A DNA stretch of 64,000 nt from Rhizobium sophorae (lineage in GTDB: Bacteria; Pseudomonadota; Alphaproteobacteria; Rhizobiales; Rhizobiaceae): assembly GCF_013087515.1 (NCBI RefSeq), contig NZ_JABFCN010000023.1, forward strand, positions 279,389 through 343,388. Direction: 5' to 3'. Shown here piece after piece: positions 7,063 through 16,048 of the stretch (positions within the stretch are counted from its first letter, which is position 1; each line of letters opens with the position of its first letter). Both the position numbers and the translations under genes were made by a program. Below the pieces are notes generated by a model, which made no database searches, was not told the origin of the DNA, and saw only the letters and a program-made list of their open reading frames with translations.

Positions 7063-9099
7063 ATGTCGAACGATCCCCTTCTTCAGCCCTATCAGCTCAA
7101 ACATTTGACGCTACGCAACCGTATCATCGTGACCTCCCACGAACCGGCCTATCCGGAAGACGGCATGCCGAAGGAGAGGTATCGCGCCTATACGGTGGAG
7201 CGGGCAAAGGGCGGCGTGGCCTTGACGATGACGGCAGGCTCGGCCGCAGTTTCCAGGGACAGCCCACCGGTCTTCAACAACCTGCTCGCCTACAAGGACG
7301 AGATCGTGCCCTGGATCCGGGAAATGACCGACGCCGTGCATGAAGAGGGTGCGGCGATCATGATCCAGCTCACCCATCTCGGCCGGCGCACGCGCTGGGA
7401 CAAGGGCGACTGGCTGCCGGTAGTGGCGCCGTCGCATCAGCGCGAGGCGTCCCACCGCTCCTTCCCGAAGAAGATGGAAGATTGGGACATCGAGCGCATC
7501 ATCAAGGATTTCGCCGACGCTGCCGAGCGCATGAAGGCGGGCGGCATGGATGGCGTCGAGCTGGAAGCCTACGGCCACCTGATCGACCAGTTCACGTCTC
7601 CGCTCACCAACGAGCTCGACGGCCCCTATGGCGGCTCGCTCGATAACCGTTTGCGCTTCTGTCTTGATGTGTTCAAAGCGATCCGGCAAAGGGTGGGGAA
7701 CGACTTCATTCTGGGCGTGCGCTATACCGCCGACGAATGTCTTCCCGGTGGCACCGGCAAGGGTGACGGCATCGAAATCTCCAAGCGGCTGAAGGAGAGC
7801 GGCCTCATCGATTACCTGAACGTCATTCGCGGCCACATCGATACCGATGCGGGCCTCACCGACGTGATCCCAATCCAGGGGATGGCGAATTCACCGCATC
7901 TCGATTTCGCCGGCGAAATTCGCGCCGCAACCAACTTTCCGACCTTCCATGCCGCGAAAATCCCTGACGTCGCCACCGCGCGCCACGCGATCGCCTCCGG
8001 CAAGGTCGACATGGTCGGCATGACCCGCGCCCACATGACCGACCCGCATATCGTCCGAAAGATCATCGAAAAGCGGGAAGACGATATTCGCCCCTGTGTC
8101 GGCGCCAATTACTGTCTCGATCGCATCTACCAGGGCGGGGCGGCCTTCTGCATCCACAATGCCGCCACCGGCCGCGAACTGACCATGCCGCATATCGTGG
8201 CGAAGGCCGACGCCAAGAAAAAGGTCGTCATCGTCGGCGCTGGCCCGGCCGGTTTGGAAGCGGCGCGCGTCGCCGGAGAACGCGGCCACCAGGTCGTCGT
8301 TTTCGAAGCAGCGAACCATCCCGGCGGTCAGATCCGCCTCACCGCTCAAAGCGAGCGCCGCAGGGAAATGATCAGCATCATCGACTGGCGCATGAGCCAG
8401 TGCGAGAAATACGACGTCACCTTCCACTTCAACACCTGGGCGGAAGCCGACACCATCGAGGCCGAGAATCCCGATGTCGTCATCATCGCGACCGGCGGCC
8501 TGCCGCACACCGAGGTCCTTGCCAGCGGCAACGATCTGGTGGTCTCGTCATGGGACATCATCTCCGGCGACGTGAAGCCTGGAACCAACGTGTTGATCTT
8601 CGACGACGCCGGCGATCATGCCGGCTTGCAGGCGGCAGAGTTTCTCGCCAAGGCAGGCGCCAAGGTCGAGATCATGACGCCGGACCGGTCCTTCGCGCCC
8701 GAGGTCATGGCCATGAACCTGGTGCCCTATATGCGCTCTCTGCAGAAGCATGACGTGACCTTCACAGTCACCTATCGTCTCGAAGCCGTCGAGAAGAGCG
8801 GCAACCAGCTCGTCGCACATGTCGGCAGCGATTACGGCGGGATTGCCAGGCAGCACAGCTTCGACCAGATCGTCGTCAATCATGGGACCATTCCGCTCGA
8901 TGAGCTCTATTTCGAGCTGAAGCCCAGCTCGAGCAATCTCGGCGAGATGTCGCACGACCAGCTTCTTTCCGGAGAACCACAGTCGGTGATCCGCAATCCT
9001 GACGGCAAGTTCCAGCTGTTCCGGATCGGCGATGCCGTCGCCGCACGCAACACGCATGCAGCCGTCTATGACGGCCTGCGCATTGCGAAAGATATCTGA
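7063..9099 (+). CDS. Flavin-dependent N-demethylase, trimethylamine-dehydrogenase family (StcD/DgcA-like)
   Basis: A 678-residue two-part flavoenzyme. Residues 1-370 form an old-yellow-enzyme-type FMN barrel (LRNRIIVTSHEPAY, then IMIQLTHLGRR and LTNELDGPYGGSLDNR). Then comes a cysteine cluster near residue 345-370, and from about residue 385 an FAD/NAD(P) Rossmann domain (VVIVGAGPAGLEAARV). Family members oxidatively demethylate N-methylproline (StcD), dimethylglycine (DgcA) or trimethylamine and pass electrons to ETF, whose genes follow at 9754-11470. The cluster reads CVGANYC plus a later FCIHN, so one of the four usual Fe-S cysteines is Ala. ATG 7063 is preferred to an upstream in-frame start because the upstream part overlaps the operator. 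Formaldehyde-oxidation genes downstream fit the predicted product. Confidence 0.82.
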   Translation: MSNDPLLQPYQLKHLTLRNRIIVTSHEPAYPEDGMPKERYRAYTVERAKGGVALTMTAGSAAVSRDSPPVFNNLLAYKDEIVPWIREMTDAVHEEGAAIMIQLTHLGRRTRWDKGDWLPVVAPSHQREASHRSFPKKMEDWDIERIIKDFADAAERMKAGGMDGVELEAYGHLIDQFTSPLTNELDGPYGGSLDNRLRFCLDVFKAIRQRVGNDFILGVRYTADECLPGGTGKGDGIEISKRLKESGLIDYLNVIRGHIDTDAGLTDVIPIQGMANSPHLDFAGEIRAATNFPTFHAAKIPDVATARHAIASGKVDMVGMTRAHMTDPHIVRKIIEKREDDIRPCVGANYCLDRIYQGGAAFCIHNAATGRELTMPHIVAKADAKKKVVIVGAGPAGLEAARVAGERGHQVVVFEAANHPGGQIRLTAQSERRREMISIIDWRMSQCEKYDVTFHFNTWAEADTIEAENPDVVIIATGGLPHTEVLASGNDLVVSSWDIISGDVKPGTNVLIFDDAGDHAGLQAAEFLAKAGAKVEIMTPDRSFAPEVMAMNLVPYMRSLQKHDVTFTVTYRLEAVEKSGNQLVAHVGSDYGGIARQHSFDQIVVNHGTIPLDELYFELKPSSSNLGEMSHDQLLSGEPQSVIRNPDGKFQLFRIGDAVAARNTHAAVYDGLRIAKDI

Positions 9100-9129
9100 T
9101 CGCAAGAGTGGGTCTCGGGAGGTGATGAC

Positions 9130-9735
9130 ATGAGTTTACGCAATGAAAGCCTCCAGGTTTTCGTGGACGCGACTTTCGTGGCTTTCGACCAGTTCACGAA
9201 GGCCCCGGAGGCCCGCCGCTCGATCCATCAGATTTCTGCGGCGCTGGAGCGTCCGGGAACCGCGCGTGCGTGGCCGGGAAGCCGATTGCCTGTGTGCGCT
9301 CTCCTTGATGTGGCGCTTTCCGTCGATACGTCCTATCCTTCGCTGACGCGTTTGATCGAGGGGTTCAAAGGCATCGAGCCAATGCTTGAATGGCGCCGGC
9401 GCACCAAGTATGACCACACGGCCAGCGGCAATTTTGTCGATGGGCATGCCAACGCCATGATTATCGGCCCGGGAGGATTGGAGGAGCGGAGCGACCTGTG
9501 GATCGGCGTGACGTTGATGGCGCCTCACGTGCGTTATCCCGATCACGACCATGCGCCCGAGGAAGTCTATCTCGTGCTTTCCGAGGGAGAGTTCCAGCAG
9601 GGGGAAGGTGACTGGTTTTCGCCGGGTATCGGCGGATCCTTCTACAATGTCCCAGGCATCAAACATGCCATGAGGTCGCTCGACACGCCGCTTTTCGCCT
9701 TCTGGGCATTACTTGCCGAACGGCCAGCAGTTTAG
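9130..9735 (+). CDS. DMSP-lyase-like cupin (DddL/DddQ superfamily), metal site intact
   Basis: A 201-residue protein whose C-terminal half is a cupin of the dimethylsulfoniopropionate-lyase superfamily. The metal-site pattern is visible: YPDHDHAPEEVY supplies His, His, Glu and Tyr (residues about 137-148), and GIKHAMRS supplies the later His near residue 178. The helical N-terminal half resembles that of DddL/DddQ. The start has a strong gggaggtgat ribosome site and lies 30 bases after the demethylase gene. In this betaine context the substrate may be a nitrogen betaine or a related zwitterion rather than DMSP. Superfamily assignment is confident; function is unknown. Confidence 0.72.
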   Translation: MSLRNESLQVFVDATFVAFDQFTKAPEARRSIHQISAALERPGTARAWPGSRLPVCALLDVALSVDTSYPSLTRLIEGFKGIEPMLEWRRRTKYDHTASGNFVDGHANAMIIGPGGLEERSDLWIGVTLMAPHVRYPDHDHAPEEVYLVLSEGEFQQGEGDWFSPGIGGSFYNVPGIKHAMRSLDTPLFAFWALLAERPAV

Positions 9736-9753
9736 AAATAAAGGGGGTTGCCC

Positions 9754-10503
9754 ATGAAGATTCTCGTGCCCGTCAAACGGGTTGTCGACTACAACGTGAA
9801 GATCCGGGTGAAGCCGGATGGCACGGGTGTCGAGCTTGCCAATGTGAAGATGTCGATGAACCCGTTCGACGAGATCTCGGTGGAAGAGGCGTTGCGGCTG
9901 AAGGAAGCCGGCAAGGCCGAGGAAGTGGTGGTGGTGTCGATCGGTCCGGCCAAGGCCGAAGAGACGCTGCGCACCGCTCTTGCCATGGGCGCCGACCGGG
10001 CGATCCTGGTCGAGACGGATGATGCGGTCGAGCCGCTGACTGTCGCCAAGATCTTGAAGGCTGTGGCCGACGCCGAACAGCCCGGCCTGATCATCGTCGG
10101 CAAGCAGGCGATCGATGACGATTCGAACCAGACCGGCCAGATGCTGGCAGCACTGCTTGGCATGCCCCAAGCGACCTTCGCCTCGAAGATCGAGATCGGT
10201 GATGGCAAGGCTCAGGTGACCCGTGAAGTCGATGGCGGCCTGCAGACGATCGAGGTCAAGCTGCCGGCGGTCGTCACCACCGATCTGCGCTTGAACGAAC
10301 CGCGCTATGCCTCGCTGCCGAACATCATGAAGGCGAAGAAGAAGCCGCTCGACAAGAAGACGCCTGGCGACTTCGGTGTCGACACCACGCCGCGCCTCAA
10401 GGTGTTGAAGACCGAGGAGCCGTCGGGCCGCAAGGCCGGCGTCAAGGTCAAGTCGGTCGCCGAACTCATCGACAAGCTCAAAAACGAAGCCGGCGTGCTG
10501 TAA
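9754..10503 (+). CDS. etfB: Electron transfer flavoprotein subunit beta
   Basis: A 249-residue protein with the full ETF-beta pattern: [19 protein letters not shown] at the start, [16 protein letters not shown] near residue 32, [16 protein letters not shown] (AMP-site loop) near 115, and the recognition-loop region [20 protein letters not shown] near 185. ETF carries electrons from flavin dehydrogenases to ETF:quinone oxidoreductase. The gene sits directly after the demethylase and the first cupin, so it is probably the dedicated acceptor for N-demethylation. ATG 9754 follows aaggggg. A separate general ETF pair elsewhere in the genome is likely, but is not visible here. Confidence 0.95.
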   Translation: MKILVPVKRVVDYNVKIRVKPDGTGVELANVKMSMNPFDEISVEEALRLKEAGKAEEVVVVSIGPAKAEETLRTALAMGADRAILVETDDAVEPLTVAKILKAVADAEQPGLIIVGKQAIDDDSNQTGQMLAALLGMPQATFASKIEIGDGKAQVTREVDGGLQTIEVKLPAVVTTDLRLNEPRYASLPNIMKAKKKPLDKKTPGDFGVDTTPRLKVLKTEEPSGRKAGVKVKSVAELIDKLKNEAGVL

Positions 10504-10528
10504 TCAGGTTGGAACAGGAGCCATCATC

Positions 10529-11470
10529 ATGACCATTCTTCTTCTGGCTGACCACGACAATGCCAGCCTGTCCGATCAGACCGCCAAGGCGCTGACGGCC
10601 GCCGCAAAGATCGCCAAGGAACAGGCAAGCGACATCCACATTCTCGTTGCCGGCAAGGCGGCCAAGCCTGCTGCCGAACAAGCGGCCAGGCTTGCCGGCG
10701 TCTCCAAGGTGCTGCTGGCCGAAAGCGACGCACTGGCCAACAACCTGGCCGAACCGCTGGCCGACCTGATCGTCTCGCTGGCTGGCAGCTACGACACGAT
10801 CCTGTCTGCCGCCACCTCGGTCGGCAAGAACGTGCTGCCGCGCGTCGCCGCTCTTCTCGATGTCGCCCAGGTCTCCGAGATCATCGAAGTGATCTCGTCC
10901 GATACCTTCAAGCGGCCGATCTATGCCGGCAATGCCATCCAGACGGTGCAGGCAAGCGATGCCAAGAAGGTGATCACCGTTCGCACCGCCTCCTTTGCCT
11001 CCGCACCGGAAGGTGGCTCGGCCACCGTCGAGGCGATCCCGGCGGTTTCCGATCCGGGGCTTTCGACCTTCGTCGGCGATGCGCTGTCGGCCTCCGACCG
11101 GCCGGAACTGACGTCTGCCAAGATCATCATCTCCGGCGGCCGGGCGCTCGGCTCGGCCGAGAAGTTCAGGGAGGTCATCCTGCCGCTTGCCGATAAGCTC
11201 GGTGCTGCCGTCGGCGCATCCAGAGCCGCCGTCGATGCCGGCTATGCGCCGAACGACTGGCAGGTCGGCCAGACCGGCAAGGTGGTGGCGCCGCAGCTCT
11301 ACATTGCCTGCGGCATATCGGGTGCCATCCAGCATCTGGCCGGCATGAAGGATTCGAAGGTCATCGTCGCCATCAACAAGGACGAGGAGGCGCCGATCTT
11401 CCAGGTCGCCGACTACGGATTGGTCGCCGATCTCTTCGACGCCCTGCCGGAATTGCAAAAGGCGCTCTAG
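10529..11470 (+). CDS. etfA: Electron transfer flavoprotein subunit alpha
   Basis: A 313-residue partner of EtfB. The N-terminal domain begins [20 protein letters not shown]. The C-terminal FAD domain shows [12 protein letters not shown] (near residue 200), [28 protein letters not shown] with [10 protein letters not shown], and [15 protein letters not shown], all family hallmarks. ATG 10529 is preceded by aggagc. It lies 25 bases after etfB and 15 bases before the second cupin, so the whole run is one transcript. Confidence 0.95.
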   Translation: MTILLLADHDNASLSDQTAKALTAAAKIAKEQASDIHILVAGKAAKPAAEQAARLAGVSKVLLAESDALANNLAEPLADLIVSLAGSYDTILSAATSVGKNVLPRVAALLDVAQVSEIIEVISSDTFKRPIYAGNAIQTVQASDAKKVITVRTASFASAPEGGSATVEAIPAVSDPGLSTFVGDALSASDRPELTSAKIIISGGRALGSAEKFREVILPLADKLGAAVGASRAAVDAGYAPNDWQVGQTGKVVAPQLYIACGISGAIQHLAGMKDSKVIVAINKDEEAPIFQVADYGLVADLFDALPELQKAL

Positions 11471-11485
11471 CGGGGGAGACCGAAC

Positions 11486-12181
11486 GTGGCGCGCGTCGTG
11501 GGACGTCCAATCAAACCTGGTGCCGACCTTCTCCTGAACGATGACGAAAAGCCGGCATACATACGGCTGCACGACATCGGTAGGGAGAGGCGCTCTCGGC
11601 CGCTGCAGGAATTCCTCAATGATGTCGGCGGCCTGATGCTGTCGGCGGAGGCTCCTGCCGTCGCCAGTTTCGTCGCGGGCAAGGTTCTCCAGAGGCTGCT
11701 CAAGACCGGGAAGGTGCGTCCGGAGGGCGGGCCTCTTCCCGGCGCGCCCGAAGGGCTGGATGACGCCATCGAACATCTTGCAAAATCGGGACGGAAATAC
11801 GAGGCGATCGCCGGCCAGTTCCAGAGTCTCGCCGATAAGCTGCTCTGGAGACGCGGCCGCTCCGGTCCGTTCGCAAGCTTGAATTTCGGCAATACGCACT
11901 CCCATGCAGTCTTGGTCGGTCCCGGCGGCATGGAGGAACGCGCCGATCTCAGGGTCGGCGTGATCTATATGGATCGGTATACAAGATTTCCCGATCATGT
12001 TCAGACCCAGCCCCGCGCCTTCATTCTGCTTTCGCCGGGTGAAATCTGCCTTGGCAATTCCGAATGGTTTTCCGCCGGTATCGGCACGGTCTTTGCAAAT
12101 GACGCCGGGCAATCCTTCGCGATAAGATGCACAGCGCGGCCGCTGCTGGCGGTCTGGTGCCAGATTGAGCGGGAGACGTGA
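11486..12181 (+). CDS. Degenerate DMSP-lyase-like cupin, metal ligands lost
   Basis: A 231-residue paralogue of the protein at 9130, aligned end to end by eye: [18 protein letters not shown] against IIGPGGLEERSDLWIGV, and [12 protein letters not shown] against GDWFSPGIGGSF. The metal site has decayed. The DHDHAPEEVY ligand motif is here [10 protein letters not shown] and the later KHAMRS is SFAIRC, so the second His, Glu, Tyr and last His are replaced. Start is GTG 11486 with gggggag seven bases upstream. An intact reading frame with normal codon use suggests a retained non-catalytic role (sensor, regulatory subunit or partner of the first cupin). That role is inference. Confidence 0.65.
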   Translation: MARVVGRPIKPGADLLLNDDEKPAYIRLHDIGRERRSRPLQEFLNDVGGLMLSAEAPAVASFVAGKVLQRLLKTGKVRPEGGPLPGAPEGLDDAIEHLAKSGRKYEAIAGQFQSLADKLLWRRGRSGPFASLNFGNTHSHAVLVGPGGMEERADLRVGVIYMDRYTRFPDHVQTQPRAFILLSPGEICLGNSEWFSAGIGTVFANDAGQSFAIRCTARPLLAVWCQIERET

Positions 12182-12333
12182 TGGGGTCCTTGCGACAATG
12201 GGTCCGAGATGAACGAAAAGCTTGAACGCCCGGGCTTGAAGTCTCGGCGGTAACGCAGCGAAGCAGATCGGCGAGAAGCCGGTCGATCCGAATATGCAGC
12301 ATCAGAATTCAGTTTAAGAGGAAGGATATCAAA

Positions 12334-13461
12334 ATGGACGTTCGCGCCGCCGTTGCCGTTCAGGCAGGAAAACCGCTCGAAGTGATGACCGTGCAGTTGG
12401 AGGGGCCGCGGGCCGGCGAAGTGCTGGTGGAGGTCAAGGCGACGGGCATCTGCCACACCGACGATTTCACTTTGTCGGGCGCCGATCCGGAAGGCCTCTT
12501 CCCGGCGATCCTCGGCCATGAGGGCGCCGGCATCGTCGTCGATGTCGGCCCCGGCGTCACTTCGGTGAAGAAGGGCGACCACGTCATTCCGCTCTACACC
12601 CCGGAATGCCGCGAATGCTATTCCTGCACCTCGCGCAAGACCAATCTCTGCACCTCGATCCGCGCGACCCAGGGCCAGGGCGTGATGCCGGACGGCACCT
12701 CGCGCTTCTCGATCGGCAAGGACAAGATCCATCACTATATGGGCTGCTCGACCTTTTCGAACTTCACCGTGCTGCCGGAGATCGCCCTTGCCAAGGTCAA
12801 TCCCGACGCGCCGTTCGACAAGATCTGCTACATCGGCTGCGGTGTCACGACCGGCATCGGCGCCGTCATCAACACCGCCAAGGTCGAGATGGGCGCGACG
12901 GCGATCGTCTTCGGGCTCGGCGGCATCGGTCTCAACGTGCTCCAGGGCTTAAGGCTTGCCGGCGCCGACATGATCATCGGCGTCGATATCAACCCTGACC
13001 GCAAGGCATGGGGCGAAAAGTTCGGCATGACGCATTTTGTCAATCCGAAGGAGGTCGGCGACGACATCGTGCCCTATCTCGTCAACCTGACCAAGCGCCA
13101 CGGCGACCTGATCGGCGGCGCCGACTACACCTTCGACTGCACCGGCAACACCAAGGTGATGCGCCAGGCGCTGGAAGCTTCCCACCGCGGCTGGGGCAAG
13201 TCCATTATCATCGGCGTTGCCGGCGCCGGCCAGGAAATCTCCACCCGTCCCTTCCAGCTGGTTACCGGCCGCAACTGGATGGGCACCGCCTTCGGCGGCG
13301 CGCGCGGCCGCACCGACGTGCCGAAGATCGTCGACTGGTACATGCAGGGCAAGATCCAGATCGATCCGATGATCACCCACACCATGCCGCTGGATGACAT
13401 CAACAAGGGCTTCGAGCTGATGCACAAGGGCGAAAGCATCCGCGGCGTGGTTGTGTACTGA
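12334..13461 (+). CDS. frmA: S-(hydroxymethyl)glutathione dehydrogenase (class III alcohol dehydrogenase)
   Basis: A 375-residue zinc-dependent enzyme oxidising the formaldehyde-glutathione adduct to S-formylglutathione with NAD. Seen are the catalytic-zinc Cys in TGICHTDDFTLSG (near residue 45), GHEGAGIVVDVG near 67, the structural-zinc cysteines in CRECYSCTSRKTNLC near 92-106, and the Rossmann loop FGLGGIGLNV near 192. Length and sequence are very typical of class III ADH. Strong ribosome site aggaagg. Together with the two next genes it makes a complete glutathione-dependent formaldehyde module, matching formaldehyde release by the demethylases nearby. The 152 bases before it may hold its own promoter. 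Confidence 0.96.
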   Translation: MDVRAAVAVQAGKPLEVMTVQLEGPRAGEVLVEVKATGICHTDDFTLSGADPEGLFPAILGHEGAGIVVDVGPGVTSVKKGDHVIPLYTPECRECYSCTSRKTNLCTSIRATQGQGVMPDGTSRFSIGKDKIHHYMGCSTFSNFTVLPEIALAKVNPDAPFDKICYIGCGVTTGIGAVINTAKVEMGATAIVFGLGGIGLNVLQGLRLAGADMIIGVDINPDRKAWGEKFGMTHFVNPKEVGDDIVPYLVNLTKRHGDLIGGADYTFDCTGNTKVMRQALEASHRGWGKSIIIGVAGAGQEISTRPFQLVTGRNWMGTAFGGARGRTDVPKIVDWYMQGKIQIDPMITHTMPLDDINKGFELMHKGESIRGVVVY

Positions 13462-13464
13462 GCC

Positions 13465-14301
13465 ATGAAGACGATCTCGACCGAAAATTCTCATGGCGGC
13501 ACCCAGGGCGTTTACCTCGATCGCTCAGATGTCTGCGACTGCGACATGACCTTTGCGGTATTCCTGCCGCCACAGGCCAAAGCACGAAAGCTGCCGGTTC
13601 TATGGTACCTTTCCGGTCTGACCTGCACCCATGCCAACGTCATGGAAAAGGGCGAGTATCGGCGTCTTGCCGCAGAACTCGGCATGATCATCGTCTGCCC
13701 CGACACCAGTCCGCGGGGCGATGCCGTCCCGGATGAACCTGGTAATTGGCAGTTCGGAAAGGGGGCCGGCTTCTACGTCGACGCCACCGAGCCGCCGTTC
13801 GCGCAGAACTATCGGATGTACAGCTACGTCGTCGATGAATTGCCGAAGCTTATCGAGGCCGAGTTTCCGGTCGACATGACGCGACAGGGCATCTTCGGTC
13901 ACTCGATGGGGGGCCACGGCGCGATCACGATTGCGCTCAAGAATCCCGAACGCTTCGGCAGCTGCTCGGCCTTCGCGCCGATCAGTCATCCATCGGTCTC
14001 CGGCTGGTCAAAGCCGGCATTCCAGAAATACCTCGGATCGGATGAAACGCGCTGGCGGGCATATGATGCCTGCTCGCTGATCGAGGACGGGCACCGGTTC
14101 CCGGAATTCCTCGTCGATCAGGGGACGGCGGATGGCTTCCTGGAGGATGGATTGCGCCCTGAAGAGCTCAGGCAAGCCTGCGAAACGGCCGGCATCAGCC
14201 TGCGGCTTCGCATGCAGGAAGGCTACGGCCACTCCTACTTCTTCATTTCGACTTTCATGGAAGACCATCTGCGCTGGCACGCGCGAAGGTTGGGAGACTG
14301 A
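13465..14301 (+). CDS. fghA: S-formylglutathione hydrolase
   Basis: A 278-residue alpha/beta hydrolase of the esterase D family that hydrolyses S-formylglutathione to formate and glutathione. The nucleophile elbow GHSMGGHGA (Ser near residue 148), the acid in FLVDQGTADGFL and the His in GYGHSYFFIST form the triad. The N-terminal pattern with CDCDMTFAVFLPP and LSGLTCTHANVMEKGEYRR is diagnostic of FGH proteins. It starts three bases after the frmA stop, so the two are coupled. Confidence 0.95.
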   Translation: MKTISTENSHGGTQGVYLDRSDVCDCDMTFAVFLPPQAKARKLPVLWYLSGLTCTHANVMEKGEYRRLAAELGMIIVCPDTSPRGDAVPDEPGNWQFGKGAGFYVDATEPPFAQNYRMYSYVVDELPKLIEAEFPVDMTRQGIFGHSMGGHGAITIALKNPERFGSCSAFAPISHPSVSGWSKPAFQKYLGSDETRWRAYDACSLIEDGHRFPEFLVDQGTADGFLEDGLRPEELRQACETAGISLRLRMQEGYGHSYFFISTFMEDHLRWHARRLGD

Positions 14302-14355
14302 TTGCAGAGCTTGGCCGGGCATATCGCAAACGGCCCAGAAGGGGAGGAGAAACCC

Positions 14356-14928
14356 ATGACCAGCATAGCCATACATCCGGCAGTGGATTCAGGCTTTCGG
14401 GCGACTGACGCTGCTTTCGCAGGCGGGACGCTTGTCTGCAAGTGCGCCAGCAACCCCGTGAAGGTCAGGATCAAGAGCGATATCGCCCACAATCATGCCT
14501 GCGGCTGCACGAAGTGCTGGAAGCCCGAGGGCGCAGTCTTTTCAGTCGTGGCAGTTGTGCCGACCGAAAGCGTCGAAGTTCAGGAGAATGGCGACAAGCT
14601 CGCTGTCGTCGATTCGGCTGCCTTGATCCAGCGCCACGCCTGCAAGGAATGCGGGGTGCATATGTATGGGCCGGTCGTGCGCGAACATGCGTTCCAGGGA
14701 TTGTCGTTCGTCCATCCGGAACTGTTTCAGGAAAGCGGCTGGGCGAAGCCGGGCTTTGCGGCCTTCGTGTCGTCGATCATCGAAAGCGGCTTCGACCCCC
14801 CCAAGATGGACGCCGTCAGGGCGCAGTTGAGGACGTCCGGCCTCGAGCCTTACGATTGCCTGAACCCTGGCCTTATGGACTACATCGCAACCTGGGTCGC
14901 CAAGAAGAGCGGCGTCCTGGCCGCGTGA
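14356..14928 (+). CDS. gfa: S-(hydroxymethyl)glutathione synthase (glutathione-dependent formaldehyde-activating enzyme)
   Basis: A 190-residue GFA-family zinc protein thought to aid formation of the formaldehyde-glutathione adduct. Cysteine pairs are visible as CKCAS near residue 31, ACGCTKCWK near 52 and ACKECGVHM near 97, the expected zinc ligands. ATG 14356 is preceded by ggggaggag; an upstream TTG frame is rejected. It is the last gene of the operon: a perfect 13-base-arm hairpin follows nine bases after the stop. Confidence 0.93.
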   Translation: MTSIAIHPAVDSGFRATDAAFAGGTLVCKCASNPVKVRIKSDIAHNHACGCTKCWKPEGAVFSVVAVVPTESVEVQENGDKLAVVDSAALIQRHACKECGVHMYGPVVREHAFQGLSFVHPELFQESGWAKPGFAAFVSSIIESGFDPPKMDAVRAQLRTSGLEPYDCLNPGLMDYIATWVAKKSGVLAA

Positions 14929-14936
14929 TCGATGTC

Positions 14937-14962
14937 GGGGAGCGCCGAGCTCGGCGCTCCCC
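14937..14962 (+). terminator. Perfect hairpin after gfa
   Basis: Two 13-base arms (ggggagcgccgag and its exact complement) meet without a loop at 14937-14962. No T-run follows, so it may terminate weakly or stabilise the 3' end of the formaldehyde operon message. Confidence 0.6.
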
Positions 14963-15238
14963 AGCAAAACCGCCGCTATCCGGATATCGAGATACGCCGT
15001 GATGACCGCGCGCCGGCCTGCCGGCGGCCAGGCTTCCGACGCCTGATGATCAACGTCGATGCGCACTGCATCAACCTCGATTGCAGAGAAATTCTCACCG
15101 ACCTGCCACCATAATCCGCTTGGAAAGAAACCCCGCGATGGCCGTCGCCGTGGAGCGCCGATCATGGGTCGCGCTTTGAAATGACGCCCGAAAGGACATT
15201 GGGCCGCCTTGCTTGGAATTATTGTGTATTTAAGGAAT

Positions 15239-15269
15239 AATAATTGTGTACATAAAGTACACAATTATT
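15239..15269. promoter_or_regulatory. Perfect palindromic operator before the GntR gene
   Basis: Perfect 13-base arms (15239-15251 aataattgtgtac; 15257-15269 gtacacaattatt) around a 5-base spacer. A partial third copy, attattgtgtat, lies at 15219-15230. FCD-type GntR proteins bind such TTGTGTAC-like palindromes, so the likely ligand is the GntR protein encoded 62 bases downstream, with autoregulation of the whole operon. The A+T-rich site is striking against the GC-rich surroundings. Confidence 0.7.
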
Positions 15270-15331
15270 GACTCGCGGCGGGGGGCGTGCCATTTTTGCG
15301 GCGTAGAGCAACCAGCGGCCGGAGAGCGACG

Positions 15332-16048
15332 ATGGCGAAGACACCGAAGAGCAATCTCTACGAAGATCTGAAACGACAGATTCTGACGATGGAGCTGGAT
15401 CCGGATGCCGATCTGGATGAGGCCAGTTTAAGCGAAAAATACGGCCTCTCCCGGACGCCGGTCCGCGACATATTCCGGCGCCTTGCCGGTGAGGGCTATA
15501 TCGACATCCGCGAGAACAGGGGTGCGCGGGTCATCCCGATGAACCACTCCACCCTGCGGAATTTCTTTCTCGTCGCGCCGATGGTCTACGCGGCGATCGG
15601 CCGTCTCGCCGTGCAGAATTTCAAGCCTGTCCAGCTTTTAGACCTGAAGCAGACCCAGGAGCGGTTCCGCGCCGCCAGCGACAACATGGACGCTCTGGCG
15701 ATGGTCCTCGAGAACAATCGCTTTCACGAAATTTTCGGCGAGATGTCGGGCAACGTCTATCTGCAGCCAAGCCTTGGCCGGCTGCTCATCGATCACGCGC
15801 GTATCGGTCACACCTTCTTCCGGCCGAGGAACGAGGACATGAAGCGGCGGCTTCAAGTGGCCGTCGGCCATCATGACAGCTTCATCGATGCGCTCGGCGC
15901 TCACGACGAGAATGCCGTGGTCGACCTCGTCTTCGAGCACTGGGAATTGTCCCGCGAGAACATGGAAATGTTCATCGCCCCGCAAGGCCTCAAGGCGGAC
16001 GCCTTCCTCGGCGGCCCCGCCACGCAACTCTTGGAGAAATCGTCGTGA
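15332..16048 (+). CDS. GntR-family regulator, FadR/FCD subfamily
   Basis: A 238-residue regulator with a winged helix-turn-helix at residues about 10-70 (SEKYGLSRTPVRDIFRRLAG, GYIDIRENRGARV) and an FCD effector domain with metal-ligand-type motifs NRFHEIFGEMSGN and HHDSFIDAL. ATG 15332 follows ggagag; the upstream in-frame ATG has no ribosome site. The 4-base overlap with the DapA-like gene places it first in the operon. A GntR regulator in front of a DapA/ALDH/amine-oxidase set resembles the hydroxyproline (hyp) regulon of Sinorhizobium. Confidence 0.9.
   Translation: MAKTPKSNLYEDLKRQILTMELDPDADLDEASLSEKYGLSRTPVRDIFRRLAGEGYIDIRENRGARVIPMNHSTLRNFFLVAPMVYAAIGRLAVQNFKPVQLLDLKQTQERFRAASDNMDALAMVLENNRFHEIFGEMSGNVYLQPSLGRLLIDHARIGHTFFRPRNEDMKRRLQVAVGHHDSFIDALGAHDENAVVDLVFEHWELSRENMEMFIAPQGLKADAFLGGPATQLLEKSS

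Noticed and set aside
10478..12112. 544-codon open frame on the minus strand
   Set aside because: It lies antisense to etfA and the second cupin, both with family motifs and ribosome sites; its composition (His/Arg/Asp-rich) is that of a GC-rich antisense frame.
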